Source of the DNA: M3007 sp964539805
GTDB taxonomy: Bacteria; Bacteroidota; Bacteroidia; Chitinophagales; Saprospiraceae
Direction of reading: 5' to 3'
Length of the DNA stretch: 64,000 nucleotides
NCBI GenBank assembly: GCA_964539805.1
Contig: CAZIKN010000003.1
Coordinates: 1 to 64,000, forward strand
Within the stretch, counting starts at the first letter, position 1; every line of letters begins with the position of its first letter. Shown here piece after piece: positions 53,343 through 61,867 of this stretch. The notes below the pieces were generated by a model, which worked only from the letters and a program-made list of their open reading frames with translations, was not told the origin of the DNA and searched no databases. The position numbers and the translations under genes were made by a program.

Positions 53343-53514
53343 GATTATCCCAAAAAAGGGAAATCAGACAATAAATAAGGTAATATGGTGAGGGCAACTT
53401 GGCGGGAAGGGCGGCTATTCTATTCACTGCTCGGGGACAGTGCCAAAAAGGGACTAAATCGTAAACAAGCGTGTGCGTCATGAATGGAATGGCGTTCGCA
53501 CGCATTAGAAGCCG

Positions 53515-53522
53515 CAAAATTA
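53515..53522 (-). promoter_or_regulatory. Candidate -7 box of glnN
   Basis: Minus strand TAATTTTG (TAnnTTTG), 256 nt before the glnN ATG; implies a long leader. Confidence 0.35.
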
Positions 53523-53600
53523 ATGCCTTTTTAGAGAAAATAAAATTTTGCACTTGCTTTATATTCAATTAACATTATCAGCCAACTGCTCAAAGCATAG

Positions 53601-53608
53601 TACCTTCG
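53601..53608 (+). promoter_or_regulatory. -7 box of hscA
   Basis: TACCTTCG (one mismatch to TAnnTTTG), 72 nt before the ATG at 53680. Confidence 0.4.
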
Positions 53609-53679
53609 CAACTTCTTGTGGCAACATTCAACCTTTTGGATCAAAAGTCGTTACAGCCGCACTGTTATTTATCCATTTT

Positions 53680-55533
53680 ATGGCACTTATAGGAATAAAC
53701 CTCAAGGATGGCTCATTAGAGCGCGAAAAAGACATCATCGTCGGAATTGATCTTGGCACAACCAACAGCCTCGTGGCGTACATGAAGGAGCACCAGCCGC
53801 ATTGCGTCAAGGATCCCAGCGGCAAAAGCACCTTGATTCCCTCTGTCATTCATTTCACAGACAAAAACGAGGTAATCGTAGGCGATGCCGCTAAAGCAAA
53901 ACTGATTTCCGATCCCGCCAACACCATTTTTTCGGTCAAAAGACTCATGGGAAAATCCTACAAGGATCTTGATGCTTTACAGGGTTTTCTCGCTTATCAT
54001 ATCATTGATGATGATGCTGATGCCTTAGTGAAAATACGGGTGAAGGACACGTTCTATACCCCTGTAGAATTAAGTGCCCAAATTTTGCAAAACCTGAAAA
54101 ACAGCGTTGAGCATGAGCTGAACGCCAATATTACCAAAGCCGTGATCACGGTACCCGCCTATTTTAATGACAATCAGCGCCAGGCTACCCGTGATGCAGG
54201 TAAATTGGCAGGCTTGGACGTGCTGCGCATCGTGAATGAACCGACTGCCGCTGCCCTGGCTTATGGCATCGGCCTTGATCCTGAAAAAAGTGAAACCATT
54301 GCGGTTTATGACTTGGGCGGCGGCACTTTTGATATTTCCATTTTGCGCATAGAAAACGGTATTTTCGAGGTGCTTTCCACCAATGGCGACACCTTTTTGG
54401 GTGGTGACGACTTTGACAAACTGATTGCCTCCTTTTTCTCCCAGCAGATTATCCCCTACCCTCCCCTGCACAGCAGCGCAGAGCATATCCAAGCGCTGCG
54501 CTTATTGGCGGAAAAAGCCAAAAAACACTTGTCCGAGGCAGATCACTTTGAGGCCGAAATTGCGGGACAAAGTGTTCGGATCAGCAAATTGGAACTGGAA
54601 AATTTATCCGAAATCCTCATACAGCGTACCCTTGCCTGTTGCCAAAATGCCCTCCGCGACGCCAAATTAAGCCCAAAGGATATCGAAAGGGTAATAATGG
54701 TGGGCGGAAGCACACGCATGCCGATGGTAAAAGAACGCGTGTCGGCATTTTTTGGGCAATCGGTTTATGACAAGCTCAATCCCGATGAGGTAGTGGCATT
54801 GGGCGCTGCCATTCAGGCCGATATTCTGGCAGGCAACCAACAAGATCTTCTGTTATTGGATATTACCCCTCTTTCACTCGGCATAGAAACGGTTGGCGGC
54901 CTTATGGATGTCATTATTCCGAGAAATGCCAAGATTCCCGCCAAGGCAGGAAGGCAATACACTACCAGCGTTGATGGTCAAAAAAACCTCAAAGTCAGCG
55001 TATATCAGGGCGAACGGGACTTGGTGGAGCACAACAGAAAATTAGGGGAATTTATCCTGCGCGATATACCGCCCATGCCAGCGGGCCTTCCCAAAATTGA
55101 TATTCAGTTCATCATTAATGCTGATGGTATCCTGACGGTGCGCGCCCGTGAATTGCGCAGCAACCTTGAACAATTGATCCAGATTAGGCCAACCTACGGC
55201 ATCAGCGAGGAACAAATGGCACTTATGTTGTTGGACAGCATTCAGCATGCACAAGATGACATGCAGGCACGCGCACTTTTGGAGGCCCGAAACGAGGCCA
55301 ACAATATCCTGCTCTCTGGTGATAAATTTTTGAAACAAAACGACGACATCCTCTCGGCAACAGAAAAAACACAAACCCGTGCCTTGTTAGACGATTTGCG
55401 TGAAAAAGTTGCCGGAACAGACAAAGACCTGATCCACAAAGCCATAAGCACCCTAAATGAATATACCGCACCCTTGGCACACCGCGCCATGGACGCTACC
55501 ATCGGAAAAGCGCTCACAGGTCAGCAATTATGA
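53680..55533 (+). CDS. hscA: Fe-S assembly Hsp70 chaperone HscA
   Basis: 617 residues from the ATG at 53680, matching HscA length; the open frame upstream to 53548 covers the promoter. ATPase domain: GIDLGTTNS at 22-30, VPAYFNDNQRQATRDAGKLAGL, NEPTAAALAYG, VYDLGGGTFDIS, VGGSTRMPMV. The substrate domain starts near LLLDITPLSLGIETVGG; the C-terminal lid is short and lacks the long DnaK tail. HscA with HscB pulls clusters from IscU by binding LPPVK. No hscB or fdx lies next to it. The 3' end overlaps the convergent glycosyltransferase gene by 13 nt. Confidence 0.92.
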   Translation: MALIGINLKDGSLEREKDIIVGIDLGTTNSLVAYMKEHQPHCVKDPSGKSTLIPSVIHFTDKNEVIVGDAAKAKLISDPANTIFSVKRLMGKSYKDLDALQGFLAYHIIDDDADALVKIRVKDTFYTPVELSAQILQNLKNSVEHELNANITKAVITVPAYFNDNQRQATRDAGKLAGLDVLRIVNEPTAAALAYGIGLDPEKSETIAVYDLGGGTFDISILRIENGIFEVLSTNGDTFLGGDDFDKLIASFFSQQIIPYPPLHSSAEHIQALRLLAEKAKKHLSEADHFEAEIAGQSVRISKLELENLSEILIQRTLACCQNALRDAKLSPKDIERVIMVGGSTRMPMVKERVSAFFGQSVYDKLNPDEVVALGAAIQADILAGNQQDLLLLDITPLSLGIETVGGLMDVIIPRNAKIPAKAGRQYTTSVDGQKNLKVSVYQGERDLVEHNRKLGEFILRDIPPMPAGLPKIDIQFIINADGILTVRARELRSNLEQLIQIRPTYGISEEQMALMLLDSIQHAQDDMQARALLEARNEANNILLSGDKFLKQNDDILSATEKTQTRALLDDLREKVAGTDKDLIHKAISTLNEYTAPLAHRAMDATIGKALTGQQL

Positions 55534-56807
55534 TCCTTTACTAAATAGGCGTTGGCTATAGGCACTATGCCATAAGGGGCGAGCCGGAGCGCTAAGGCAT
55601 CAGCATCCAAAACTTTTTTGTGGCTTTGTAGCCAGGAAACAAGCTCCTCTAATGCGCTTGTAATAATGCCCTTTTCTGATATAGGACACGAGAAAAATGC
55701 AGGATGATCGTGAAAAAAGGAACTGAAAGGATCATCTTCCGTAAGGGAGAGGTGCAAAACGGGTCTTCCTGAAGCCAAATAATCCACGGCCTTGCTGGGC
55801 AATTGTATGCTGCTTCGGTTGCCAATATTGAGCAGGATGTCCATTGATTGCATTTTCGCGGCCGCATGTTCCCTACTGCTCAGGCCGTGGCAAATCAAAT
55901 TGGGCAAATGCTCGATCTTTGACTTGACCAGAGGGTTCAGATCACCATAAAAATGGAATTCCAATTTATCGTACAAGTCTGGATGATGTGTTTGCAAGGC
56001 ACTCAAAAAATGCAAAAACACTTCTGGAGGACGTACGGGATAATACAAATGGCCAAAATACCCAATGGCAATAGATGTTTTGTCAACAGGTATTTCGCCC
56101 ACTTCTGTGGTGTAAGGAACAAATAATGGAGGAATAACGCGGAATTTATCAGCCTTCAGCCCATTAAAAGTGCGCAGGTAATGGTTTTGCAGAGCAGCAG
56201 TGGTGAGGCAAAGCACATCAGCCTCATGCAACAGGCAGCGCTCCCATTTCCGGCCCATCCGGGCATGCCAAAACGGACGGCTTTCGGTGGACGAAAACGG
56301 ATCACCTATATCAGCAAGCCATAAAGGCATACGGTCAGCAAACTTGCGCTTCGCCGACAGACCTAAGCAATGGCCTGTAAAGGGCATGGAGACCGTTATC
56401 ATGCGATCAAAGCCCTCACTTTCAATCAGTTGATACAATTTGGTTCTTGCGGGAAAATACCACACAAAGGCATCGTCAGGAAAAATCCAGTACTTCCAAA
56501 GCCATTGGTAGCAGGCATAAAGTACCCGAATAAGCATACCGCTATGCTGAGGCTGGGCAGCCGTGCCGCCCTTTACCCGATTTAAGCCCAACAGGTTTGA
56601 AATTGCCTCATGCAAGGCTGAATGACCCACGCGAATCACCCGCACTCCTTTTTCCATACTTTCTCCCAAAGGGCCGCCAGCATGCCTTGAGGTGAGTACC
56701 GTAACCGAATGGCCCTTGGCGGCCCAATGGGATGCGATGTTGGCCCATCGGTGCGCGCGAGGATGTATGGCAGGGCTATACCAAGCGGATACGATCAGGA
56801 TTTTCAC
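55521..56807 (-). CDS. GT-B family glycosyltransferase
   Basis: 428 residues, two Rossmann-like halves. N-terminal ILIVSAWYSPAIHPRAHRWANIASHWAAKGHSV is the acceptor-side start of GT4-like enzymes; the C-terminal half has GYFGHLYYPVRP, then MQSMDILLNIGNRSSIQLPSKAVDYLASGRPVLHL, the donor-nucleotide region with the P-S-K and E/D-like loop. It likely adds a sugar to a surface polysaccharide or lipid at the inner membrane. Donor and acceptor unknown. Twelve nt after the PorP/SprF gene. Confidence 0.82.
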   Translation of the reverse strand: MKILIVSAWYSPAIHPRAHRWANIASHWAAKGHSVTVLTSRHAGGPLGESMEKGVRVIRVGHSALHEAISNLLGLNRVKGGTAAQPQHSGMLIRVLYACYQWLWKYWIFPDDAFVWYFPARTKLYQLIESEGFDRMITVSMPFTGHCLGLSAKRKFADRMPLWLADIGDPFSSTESRPFWHARMGRKWERCLLHEADVLCLTTAALQNHYLRTFNGLKADKFRVIPPLFVPYTTEVGEIPVDKTSIAIGYFGHLYYPVRPPEVFLHFLSALQTHHPDLYDKLEFHFYGDLNPLVKSKIEHLPNLICHGLSSREHAAAKMQSMDILLNIGNRSSIQLPSKAVDYLASGRPVLHLSLTEDDPFSSFFHDHPAFFSCPISEKGIITSALEELVSWLQSHKKVLDADALALRLAPYGIVPIANAYLVKDHNC

Positions 56808-56819
56808 CAGCGCTGCCCA

Positions 56820-57869
56820 TCAAAACTTGGGACAAATTATTTCCTCATTTTCATAGCTGCCGAGGTAAGCAATGGTAATTTCAAGGGCGCCCTGGCGCTG
56901 ATTGGCGGCAAGCCCTTTAAGGCTGAGGTCATAACTCAAGCCAAACAACACGCTGTTGAGCTCAAGGCCCAAGAGTGCCACCACCGCGTCCACACCAAAG
57001 CCTCCGTCACTGCGAACCGGACGCACCCATGAGCCAAAGTGGATGGCCGAAGCACCATATTTGCCCATGGCTACCCTAAAGTTGGTTCCGGTATTGATCT
57101 CCATGTGTGGTCCTTGTGATGCTACCAATAAACGGGGCAAAAGTGACACCCTGTTGTCTTTTCTCAAAGGGATATTGGCAGCAAATTGGCCCGAATATTT
57201 GGGATACAGCTTGCTTCCTTTTCCAGTGGATTCAAAAAAGCTGACATTGGGCTGGTTGACATGGTGATAGGCCAAACCCGTAAAAATTTTGCCCGAACGG
57301 CCAATGGTCGCCGTATAGTTCAAGCCCACATTGAGGTCACCATAAGAAAAATTATTGGGTGGCAGGCTTTCCAATGTTGGTTTTACATATCCTGTAGAGC
57401 CATCAAACTGGTCATGGAAACGAAGCGTTTCATAATTGACATTGCGCTGTGTAAGCCCGCCTTGTATGCCCAAGGTCAGGAATTGTCGGTTATCCACACC
57501 CAATGATTTGTGGTATGACATACTCAAAGCAATCTGGGTTGTGCTAAAATCAATCACGCTTACCTTATCATTGTAAAACATCATGCCCAGGCCTATGGCA
57601 TCCTGCTTTACTTTTTTGCGGCCAGGCGCATCAAAACGAAGGTCAGCAGCCAGTGCATAGGTTCGTATAGGCTGATCCAAAACAGAGCGCCATTGATCGC
57701 GGTAAGTAGTGGCCACGCGGTACTTGCCCTCAAATGCTCCGGTCAATGCGGGGTTCAGGGTTAGCGGGGCTGCATAAAATTGGGTGAAATGCTTGTCTTG
57801 AGCCTGTGTTTTTGCAACAAAAAACAAGCAAACAAGCAGTAATACGAGAAATTGGGTACCTTTTTTCAT
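56820..57869 (-). CDS. PorP/SprF family type IX secretion-associated outer-membrane protein
   Basis: 349 residues from the ATG at 57869. Signal peptide ends AKTQAQD, followed by the family start HFTQFYAAPLTLNPALTGAF and YRDQWRSV, then beta-strand repeats and the closing GALEITIAYL. PorP/SprF proteins are outer-membrane partners of type IX secretion, often next to adhesin genes, and are linked to type B sorting tails. Here the neighbours are a glycosyltransferase and tpiA; no large adhesin is adjacent. Confidence 0.92.
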   Translation of the reverse strand: MKKGTQFLVLLLVCLFFVAKTQAQDKHFTQFYAAPLTLNPALTGAFEGKYRVATTYRDQWRSVLDQPIRTYALAADLRFDAPGRKKVKQDAIGLGMMFYNDKVSVIDFSTTQIALSMSYHKSLGVDNRQFLTLGIQGGLTQRNVNYETLRFHDQFDGSTGYVKPTLESLPPNNFSYGDLNVGLNYTATIGRSGKIFTGLAYHHVNQPNVSFFESTGKGSKLYPKYSGQFAANIPLRKDNRVSLLPRLLVASQGPHMEINTGTNFRVAMGKYGASAIHFGSWVRPVRSDGGFGVDAVVALLGLELNSVLFGLSYDLSLKGLAANQRQGALEITIAYLGSYENEEIICPKF

Positions 57870-57956
57870 GTTCTTGGAATGCGTTATAATGTAAGGATTA
57901 AGCACCGGGGACAGACAAACCATGATCATGCACCAGGCCTTAGCACCTGTTATTGA

Positions 57957-58712
57957 TTATTTTAAGGATGCCACAATGGTAGCAAAGTCTTCAGCCTTCA
58001 GGCTGGCGCCGCCAATAAGACCGCCATCAACATCGGGCTGTTTGAAAAGCTCGGGCGCGTTTTGGGCATTGCAGGAGCCGCCATAGAGGATAGAAGTATC
58101 ATCCGCCACTAATTTGCCATATTTTTTGGCAACCATAACCCGAATAGCAAGGTGCATTTCCTGCGCCTGCCCGGCTGTGGCCGTGCGCCCGGTGCCAATG
58201 GCCCAGATAGGCTCATAGGCAATCACTACTTTTCTGAAATCCTCCTCTTTTAGGTGAAAAAGACTGGCTTTTAGTTGTTTGGCCACAAAGCCCACATGGG
58301 TGTCCACCTCGCGGATGTGAAGCGGTTCGCCGCAGCAAAAAATGGGGCGCATGCCACGCGACAGGCACAAATTGACTTTTTGCGCCAACAGGCTGTTCTT
58401 TTCCTTAAAATATTCGCGCCGTTCGCTGTGCCCTATGATCACAAACTCGGCCCCTACAGAGGCTACCATGTCCGCAGAAACCTCGCCAGTGTAGGCACCT
58501 TTCTCCTCATGATGGCAATTTTGCGCAGCAAGGTGAAAATATTTGCGCACCCGAAGCATCTTGCCTACCTCGCGCAGGTGTGTCAAGGGCGGTGCAACAA
58601 CAACTAAGCCTTTGGGCTTTTCTATTTTTTCCAATATTGATTTGGTCAGTTCCAAGCCTTCTTCGAGGGTCTTGTTCATTTTCCAGTTTCCTGCTACAAT
58701 TTGCTGGCGCAT
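57957..58712 (-). CDS. tpiA: Triosephosphate isomerase
   Basis: 251 residues. Lys11 (GNWKMN), His in IIGHSERR (about 95), Glu in AYEPIWAIGTG (about 167), and the phosphate loop YGGSCNAQN, GGLIGGASL. Interconverts DHAP and glyceraldehyde-3-phosphate in glycolysis. A -7 box lies 85 nt upstream. Confidence 0.97.
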   Translation of the reverse strand: MRQQIVAGNWKMNKTLEEGLELTKSILEKIEKPKGLVVVAPPLTHLREVGKMLRVRKYFHLAAQNCHHEEKGAYTGEVSADMVASVGAEFVIIGHSERREYFKEKNSLLAQKVNLCLSRGMRPIFCCGEPLHIREVDTHVGFVAKQLKASLFHLKEEDFRKVVIAYEPIWAIGTGRTATAGQAQEMHLAIRVMVAKKYGKLVADDTSILYGGSCNAQNAPELFKQPDVDGGLIGGASLKAEDFATIVASLK

Positions 58713-58796
58713 CTTTTGCTTTGTTTATTATTTTTTGAATGTTTGAAATGTACGGAAAAGGACAGTCGCAGGGACTAAGCCTCCCCTATCCTCGGG

Positions 58797-58804
58797 CAAA
58801 GGTA
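58797..58804 (-). promoter_or_regulatory. -7 box of tpiA
   Basis: Minus strand TACCTTTG (exact TAnnTTTG), 85 nt before the tpiA ATG. Confidence 0.45.
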
Positions 58805-58829
58805 AAGAAACTTGGGATCTGTGTATAGC

Positions 58830-59504
58830 TTATCCTTTATTCACAGCGCTCTTCAGACTTGGATCAGCCCAGGAGCAAATCGGGCATTTTGCCGCATCAT
58901 GCCCGCGCGCGGGACAATATTGTCGCCCAAAAAAAATGATCTGCAAGTGCAGCTTGTTCCAGGAGGACTCCGGAAAGATGCGTTTCAGGTCGCGCTCCGT
59001 TTGCACCACATTCTTCCCCGAGCTCAAGCCCCAGCGGGCAGCGAGGCGATGAATGTGCGTATCCACCGGGAAAGCAGGAAAATCAAAGGCCTGCGACATC
59101 ACCACCGAGGCCGTTTTGTGGCCAACGCCTGGCAGGGCCTCCAAAGCTTCAAAGCTTTGCGGCACCTCGCCGTTGTATTTTTCCATCAAAATATTTGATA
59201 ATGCGCTAATAGCCTTTGACTTGGCGGGGGAAAGGCCGCAAGGGCGGATAATTTCCTTGATCTCCTCTACTGGCAGCTTGGCCATATCCGCAGCATTGTT
59301 GGCTTTGGCAAACAAGCCTGGGGTAACCTGATTCACGCGCTCATCCGTGCACTGGGCGCTGAGCAGCACTGCTACCAGCAAGGTGTAAGCATCCCCGTGT
59401 TGGAGCGGAATCGGTGTTTCGGGGTAAAGTTCATCCAATATACGCTGAATCTCATGCGCCTTCGCCTTCAATTTCGGGCTTAATCTTTGAACTTTAGGGG
59501 TCAT
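58830..59504 (-). CDS. nth: Endonuclease III-like DNA glycosylase
   Basis: 224 residues. Helix-hairpin-helix LEALPGVGHKTASVVM with the catalytic Lys (about 129) and the catalytic Asp in VDTHIHRLAARWGL. Removes oxidised pyrimidines and nicks the DNA. The C-terminal cluster loop reads CPARGHDAAKCPICSW and ends soon after: only three Cys with spacing C-x9-C-x2-C, not the classical C-x6-C-x2-C-x5-C, so the [4Fe-4S] site is altered or absent. Start overlaps the preceding gene by 4 nt. Confidence 0.92.
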   Translation of the reverse strand: MTPKVQRLSPKLKAKAHEIQRILDELYPETPIPLQHGDAYTLLVAVLLSAQCTDERVNQVTPGLFAKANNAADMAKLPVEEIKEIIRPCGLSPAKSKAISALSNILMEKYNGEVPQSFEALEALPGVGHKTASVVMSQAFDFPAFPVDTHIHRLAARWGLSSGKNVVQTERDLKRIFPESSWNKLHLQIIFFGRQYCPARGHDAAKCPICSWADPSLKSAVNKG

Positions 59505-60280
59505 GAATTTGCCATAAGTTTTTCATTCTGCAATTGGAGCGTTTCGGATGCCTGACGGAGCTCCGCAAAACTTAGCACCTCGTCATTGCCCTGTTTTTTG
59601 ATCAGGGATACCAACTGGCAGCAATGCTCAAAGAAAAGGCGCGCCTCGTCGGGGTTGAGCACTTTGTTGGGCTTATAGGCAATCAAATAATAATTGTTGC
59701 CTTCCAAATGGGCCGGTGGGCGCTCGCAAAAAAACTGCTGAAGCTCAGGGCCAAATTTTCCGCGTATCATCTCCTCTATTTTGCCCGTCAGCCAAAAACG
59801 GGAAGAAAAATCAGGGTTTTCGCTGAAATTTATGTCGTTTTGCAAACCAATGGCAGCCAATACCTTGTGCCACCAGGTCTCTGGGCGAATCTTGAACTTG
59901 GGCAAAGACCAACCTTTGTCATCTGCAAAAAAAACGGTCTGCCTTATGGTTACCATGGTCTTGCCGGTATTCACTACATAAGAATATTCAAACAAATGAA
60001 CTTTGGTACCATCCACTTCACCACTGATTATATTGTTGATTTTGCCGCCACCAAAACGTTTTCGCTCCCGAACAAAGAGGTCAAATTCCTGCAATTGACC
60101 GGAAAGGCCAAAAGTATCCTTTTCAAAGAATTTGAGGCCCATTTCTTTGGCAAACTCTTGCATTTCAGCCTTCATGCGGTTTAAATGGGCCGAATGCCTA
60201 CGGGCCATTAACAATACGAAACCGATGGAGGCAGCCATTACGCCAGCCATCAGAAAGGGAAAAAATGATAAAAGTAGCAT
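59501..60280 (-). CDS. Membrane-anchored protein of unknown function (DUF3137-like)
   Basis: 259 residues from the ATG at 60280 (in-frame start at 60313 is less likely). One N-terminal membrane helix (3-25), a coiled stretch, then a cytosolic alpha/beta region with KINNIISGEVDGTKVHLFEYSY, VFFADDKGWSLPKFKIRPE and YYLIAYKPNKVLNPDEARLF. The layout recalls DUF3137-type proteins but the match is weak. Four-nt overlap with nth; joint transcription likely. Confidence 0.6.
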   Translation of the reverse strand: MLLLSFFPFLMAGVMAASIGFVLLMARRHSAHLNRMKAEMQEFAKEMGLKFFEKDTFGLSGQLQEFDLFVRERKRFGGGKINNIISGEVDGTKVHLFEYSYVVNTGKTMVTIRQTVFFADDKGWSLPKFKIRPETWWHKVLAAIGLQNDINFSENPDFSSRFWLTGKIEEMIRGKFGPELQQFFCERPPAHLEGNNYYLIAYKPNKVLNPDEARLFFEHCCQLVSLIKKQGNDEVLSFAELRQASETLQLQNEKLMANS

Positions 60281-60439
60281 CACGTAGAATAAATTTAAAG
60301 CGCAAAAATGCAAAATTTTAGATCATTGGATACTATGTCCCTGTAAGACATTTTCAAATTTATAAACTTAAGAGCAACCCGTATTCATATTCACTCGTAT
60401 GGTCAATTACACCATTATTCATCTATTTTTTTATTTAAC

Positions 60440-61804
60440 ATGATCAGACTATCGCTTATGAAGTTCAGGCTTTTAGGGGCAAGTGTTTTAACTTTGGTTA
60501 TCATGGCATTTACTTATCAGCCTGATGACCAGGTAATGCCCCAACCAGCTTTTGTGCCCCCTGTTGATCCTTCCACAACCCAGGAAGTCATTGATGCGGC
60601 CAATGCCTTTAAGGCCACTTTAAGCTCATCTCAAATATCAAGCTGTTTTTTAAACTATTCGCTGGCAGATGCACAAAAGTGGTCCAACTTTCCAGTTGGC
60701 ATTTACAACAACCGTATTGGTATAAAAATGAGCGCTTTGAATGCCACACAATTGGCCGCAGCAAAAAACCTGATTAAGGTAGCAGCAGGCCCCGGCGTGG
60801 AGGGTTATAATGAAATACTGGCTATCATGGCTGCTGATGACTATCTGGGGGCAAATGGTGGCGGTAGCAATTACACCTCAGGCAATTACTATCTCGCCTT
60901 GCTCGGCACGCCCGATTTGACGGGCACCTGGGAATTGTATTTTGGCGGGCACCACCTTGCCTTTGCCAATACTTATAAAAACGGTGTCCTGGTAGGAGGA
61001 ACGCCATCTTTTCGTTCGTCAGAGCCCTATACCGAATTTACACAAAATGGAACTAAATGGGAGCCCATGAAAGAAGAACGACTGGCATTTGCCGCCATTT
61101 GGACAGCATTGAACACCGCCCAGCGTACTGCCGCAACCCTTTCAGGCACCTATAATGACATTACGCTTGGCCCACAAAAAGATTGGCAATTCCCTACCAC
61201 GAAGGTAGGCCTGAAATGCAGTGAGCTGGACGCGGCACAGCAAGCCCTGGTTTTGGCAGGTATCCGTACTTATGTGGCGGACATTGATTCAGTCAATGCC
61301 AATACCATCATGGCAAAGTATGCCAATGAACTCAACAATACTTACATTGGATTCAAAGGTACTGGCGGCTTTGTCACGCAGGGAGACTACCTGCGCATTG
61401 ATGGCCCAAGTATTTGGCTTGAATATTCGACACAAGGCGGAATTGTAATCAAAAACTATCCTCACCCGCATACGGTCTGGCGTGATCGAACGGGCGATTA
61501 CGGTGGTTCAGGCAACCCCACCCATGTAAAAAACGTTGATCCCTCTTTCTTCAAAATGGAAGCGCAGCCCAATCCGGCCACTACTCAGGCAACACTAAAA
61601 TTTACCTTGCCCACAGATATGTCGGTCACCATAGCCATTTATGATGTGTCTGGCAGAATGGTAAAAGCCGTATCCAAGGGCAAAATGAGTGAAGGTGAAA
61701 ATGCTATCACCTTGGACTTGAGCCATCTTACCCAAGGGGTTTATCAGTATGTCCTTGAAACAGCATCCGGCGAGCGTTCAGCCAAACGTTTGGTCATACA
61801 ATAG
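60440..61804 (+). CDS. DUF3500 secreted protein with type IX sorting tail
   Basis: 454 residues; start 60440, or the Met at residue 7. Signal peptide near residues 8-24. The core has WELYFGGHHLAFANTYKNGV, EPMKEERLAFAAIW and YPHPHTVWRDRTGDYGG, hallmarks of DUF3500, a family found in secreted proteins of unknown activity whose paired His could bind metal. Residues about 375-454 (MEAQPNPATTQATL to AKRLVIQ) are a type A sorting domain. Ends before a strong terminator. Confidence 0.88.
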   Translation: MIRLSLMKFRLLGASVLTLVIMAFTYQPDDQVMPQPAFVPPVDPSTTQEVIDAANAFKATLSSSQISSCFLNYSLADAQKWSNFPVGIYNNRIGIKMSALNATQLAAAKNLIKVAAGPGVEGYNEILAIMAADDYLGANGGGSNYTSGNYYLALLGTPDLTGTWELYFGGHHLAFANTYKNGVLVGGTPSFRSSEPYTEFTQNGTKWEPMKEERLAFAAIWTALNTAQRTAATLSGTYNDITLGPQKDWQFPTTKVGLKCSELDAAQQALVLAGIRTYVADIDSVNANTIMAKYANELNNTYIGFKGTGGFVTQGDYLRIDGPSIWLEYSTQGGIVIKNYPHPHTVWRDRTGDYGGSGNPTHVKNVDPSFFKMEAQPNPATTQATLKFTLPTDMSVTIAIYDVSGRMVKAVSKGKMSEGENAITLDLSHLTQGVYQYVLETASGERSAKRLVIQ

Positions 61805-61818
61805 GATTCTTTCGAGTA

Positions 61819-61857
61819 CAGGAGTCATCTCGAAATTTGATATGACTCCTGTTTTTT
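61819..61857 (+). terminator. Rho-independent terminator after the DUF3500 gene
   Basis: Perfect 10-bp stem CAGGAGTCAT / ATGACTCCTG, 13-nt loop, then six T; 15 nt after the stop and just before the HupE-like gene. Confidence 0.85.
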
Positions 61858-61867
61858 CTTTTTGCCT

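Larger units (their letters stand above)
53260..53600. other. Gap between glnN and hscA
   Basis: Divergent intergenic region with the candidate glnN promoter (53515-53522, minus), a leader of about 250 nt with hairpins (53469-53503 and 53320-53342) and, beyond it, the hscA promoter. No credible open frame. Confidence 0.5.

Noticed and set aside
53302..53568. 88-codon minus-strand frame between glnN and hscA
   Set aside because: Crosses the glnN leader and candidate promoter, no recognisable domain, poor composition.
53548..53679. 44-codon N-terminal extension of HscA
   Set aside because: Contains the likely -7 box; HscA families begin near the ATG at 53680 and the length then fits (617 residues).
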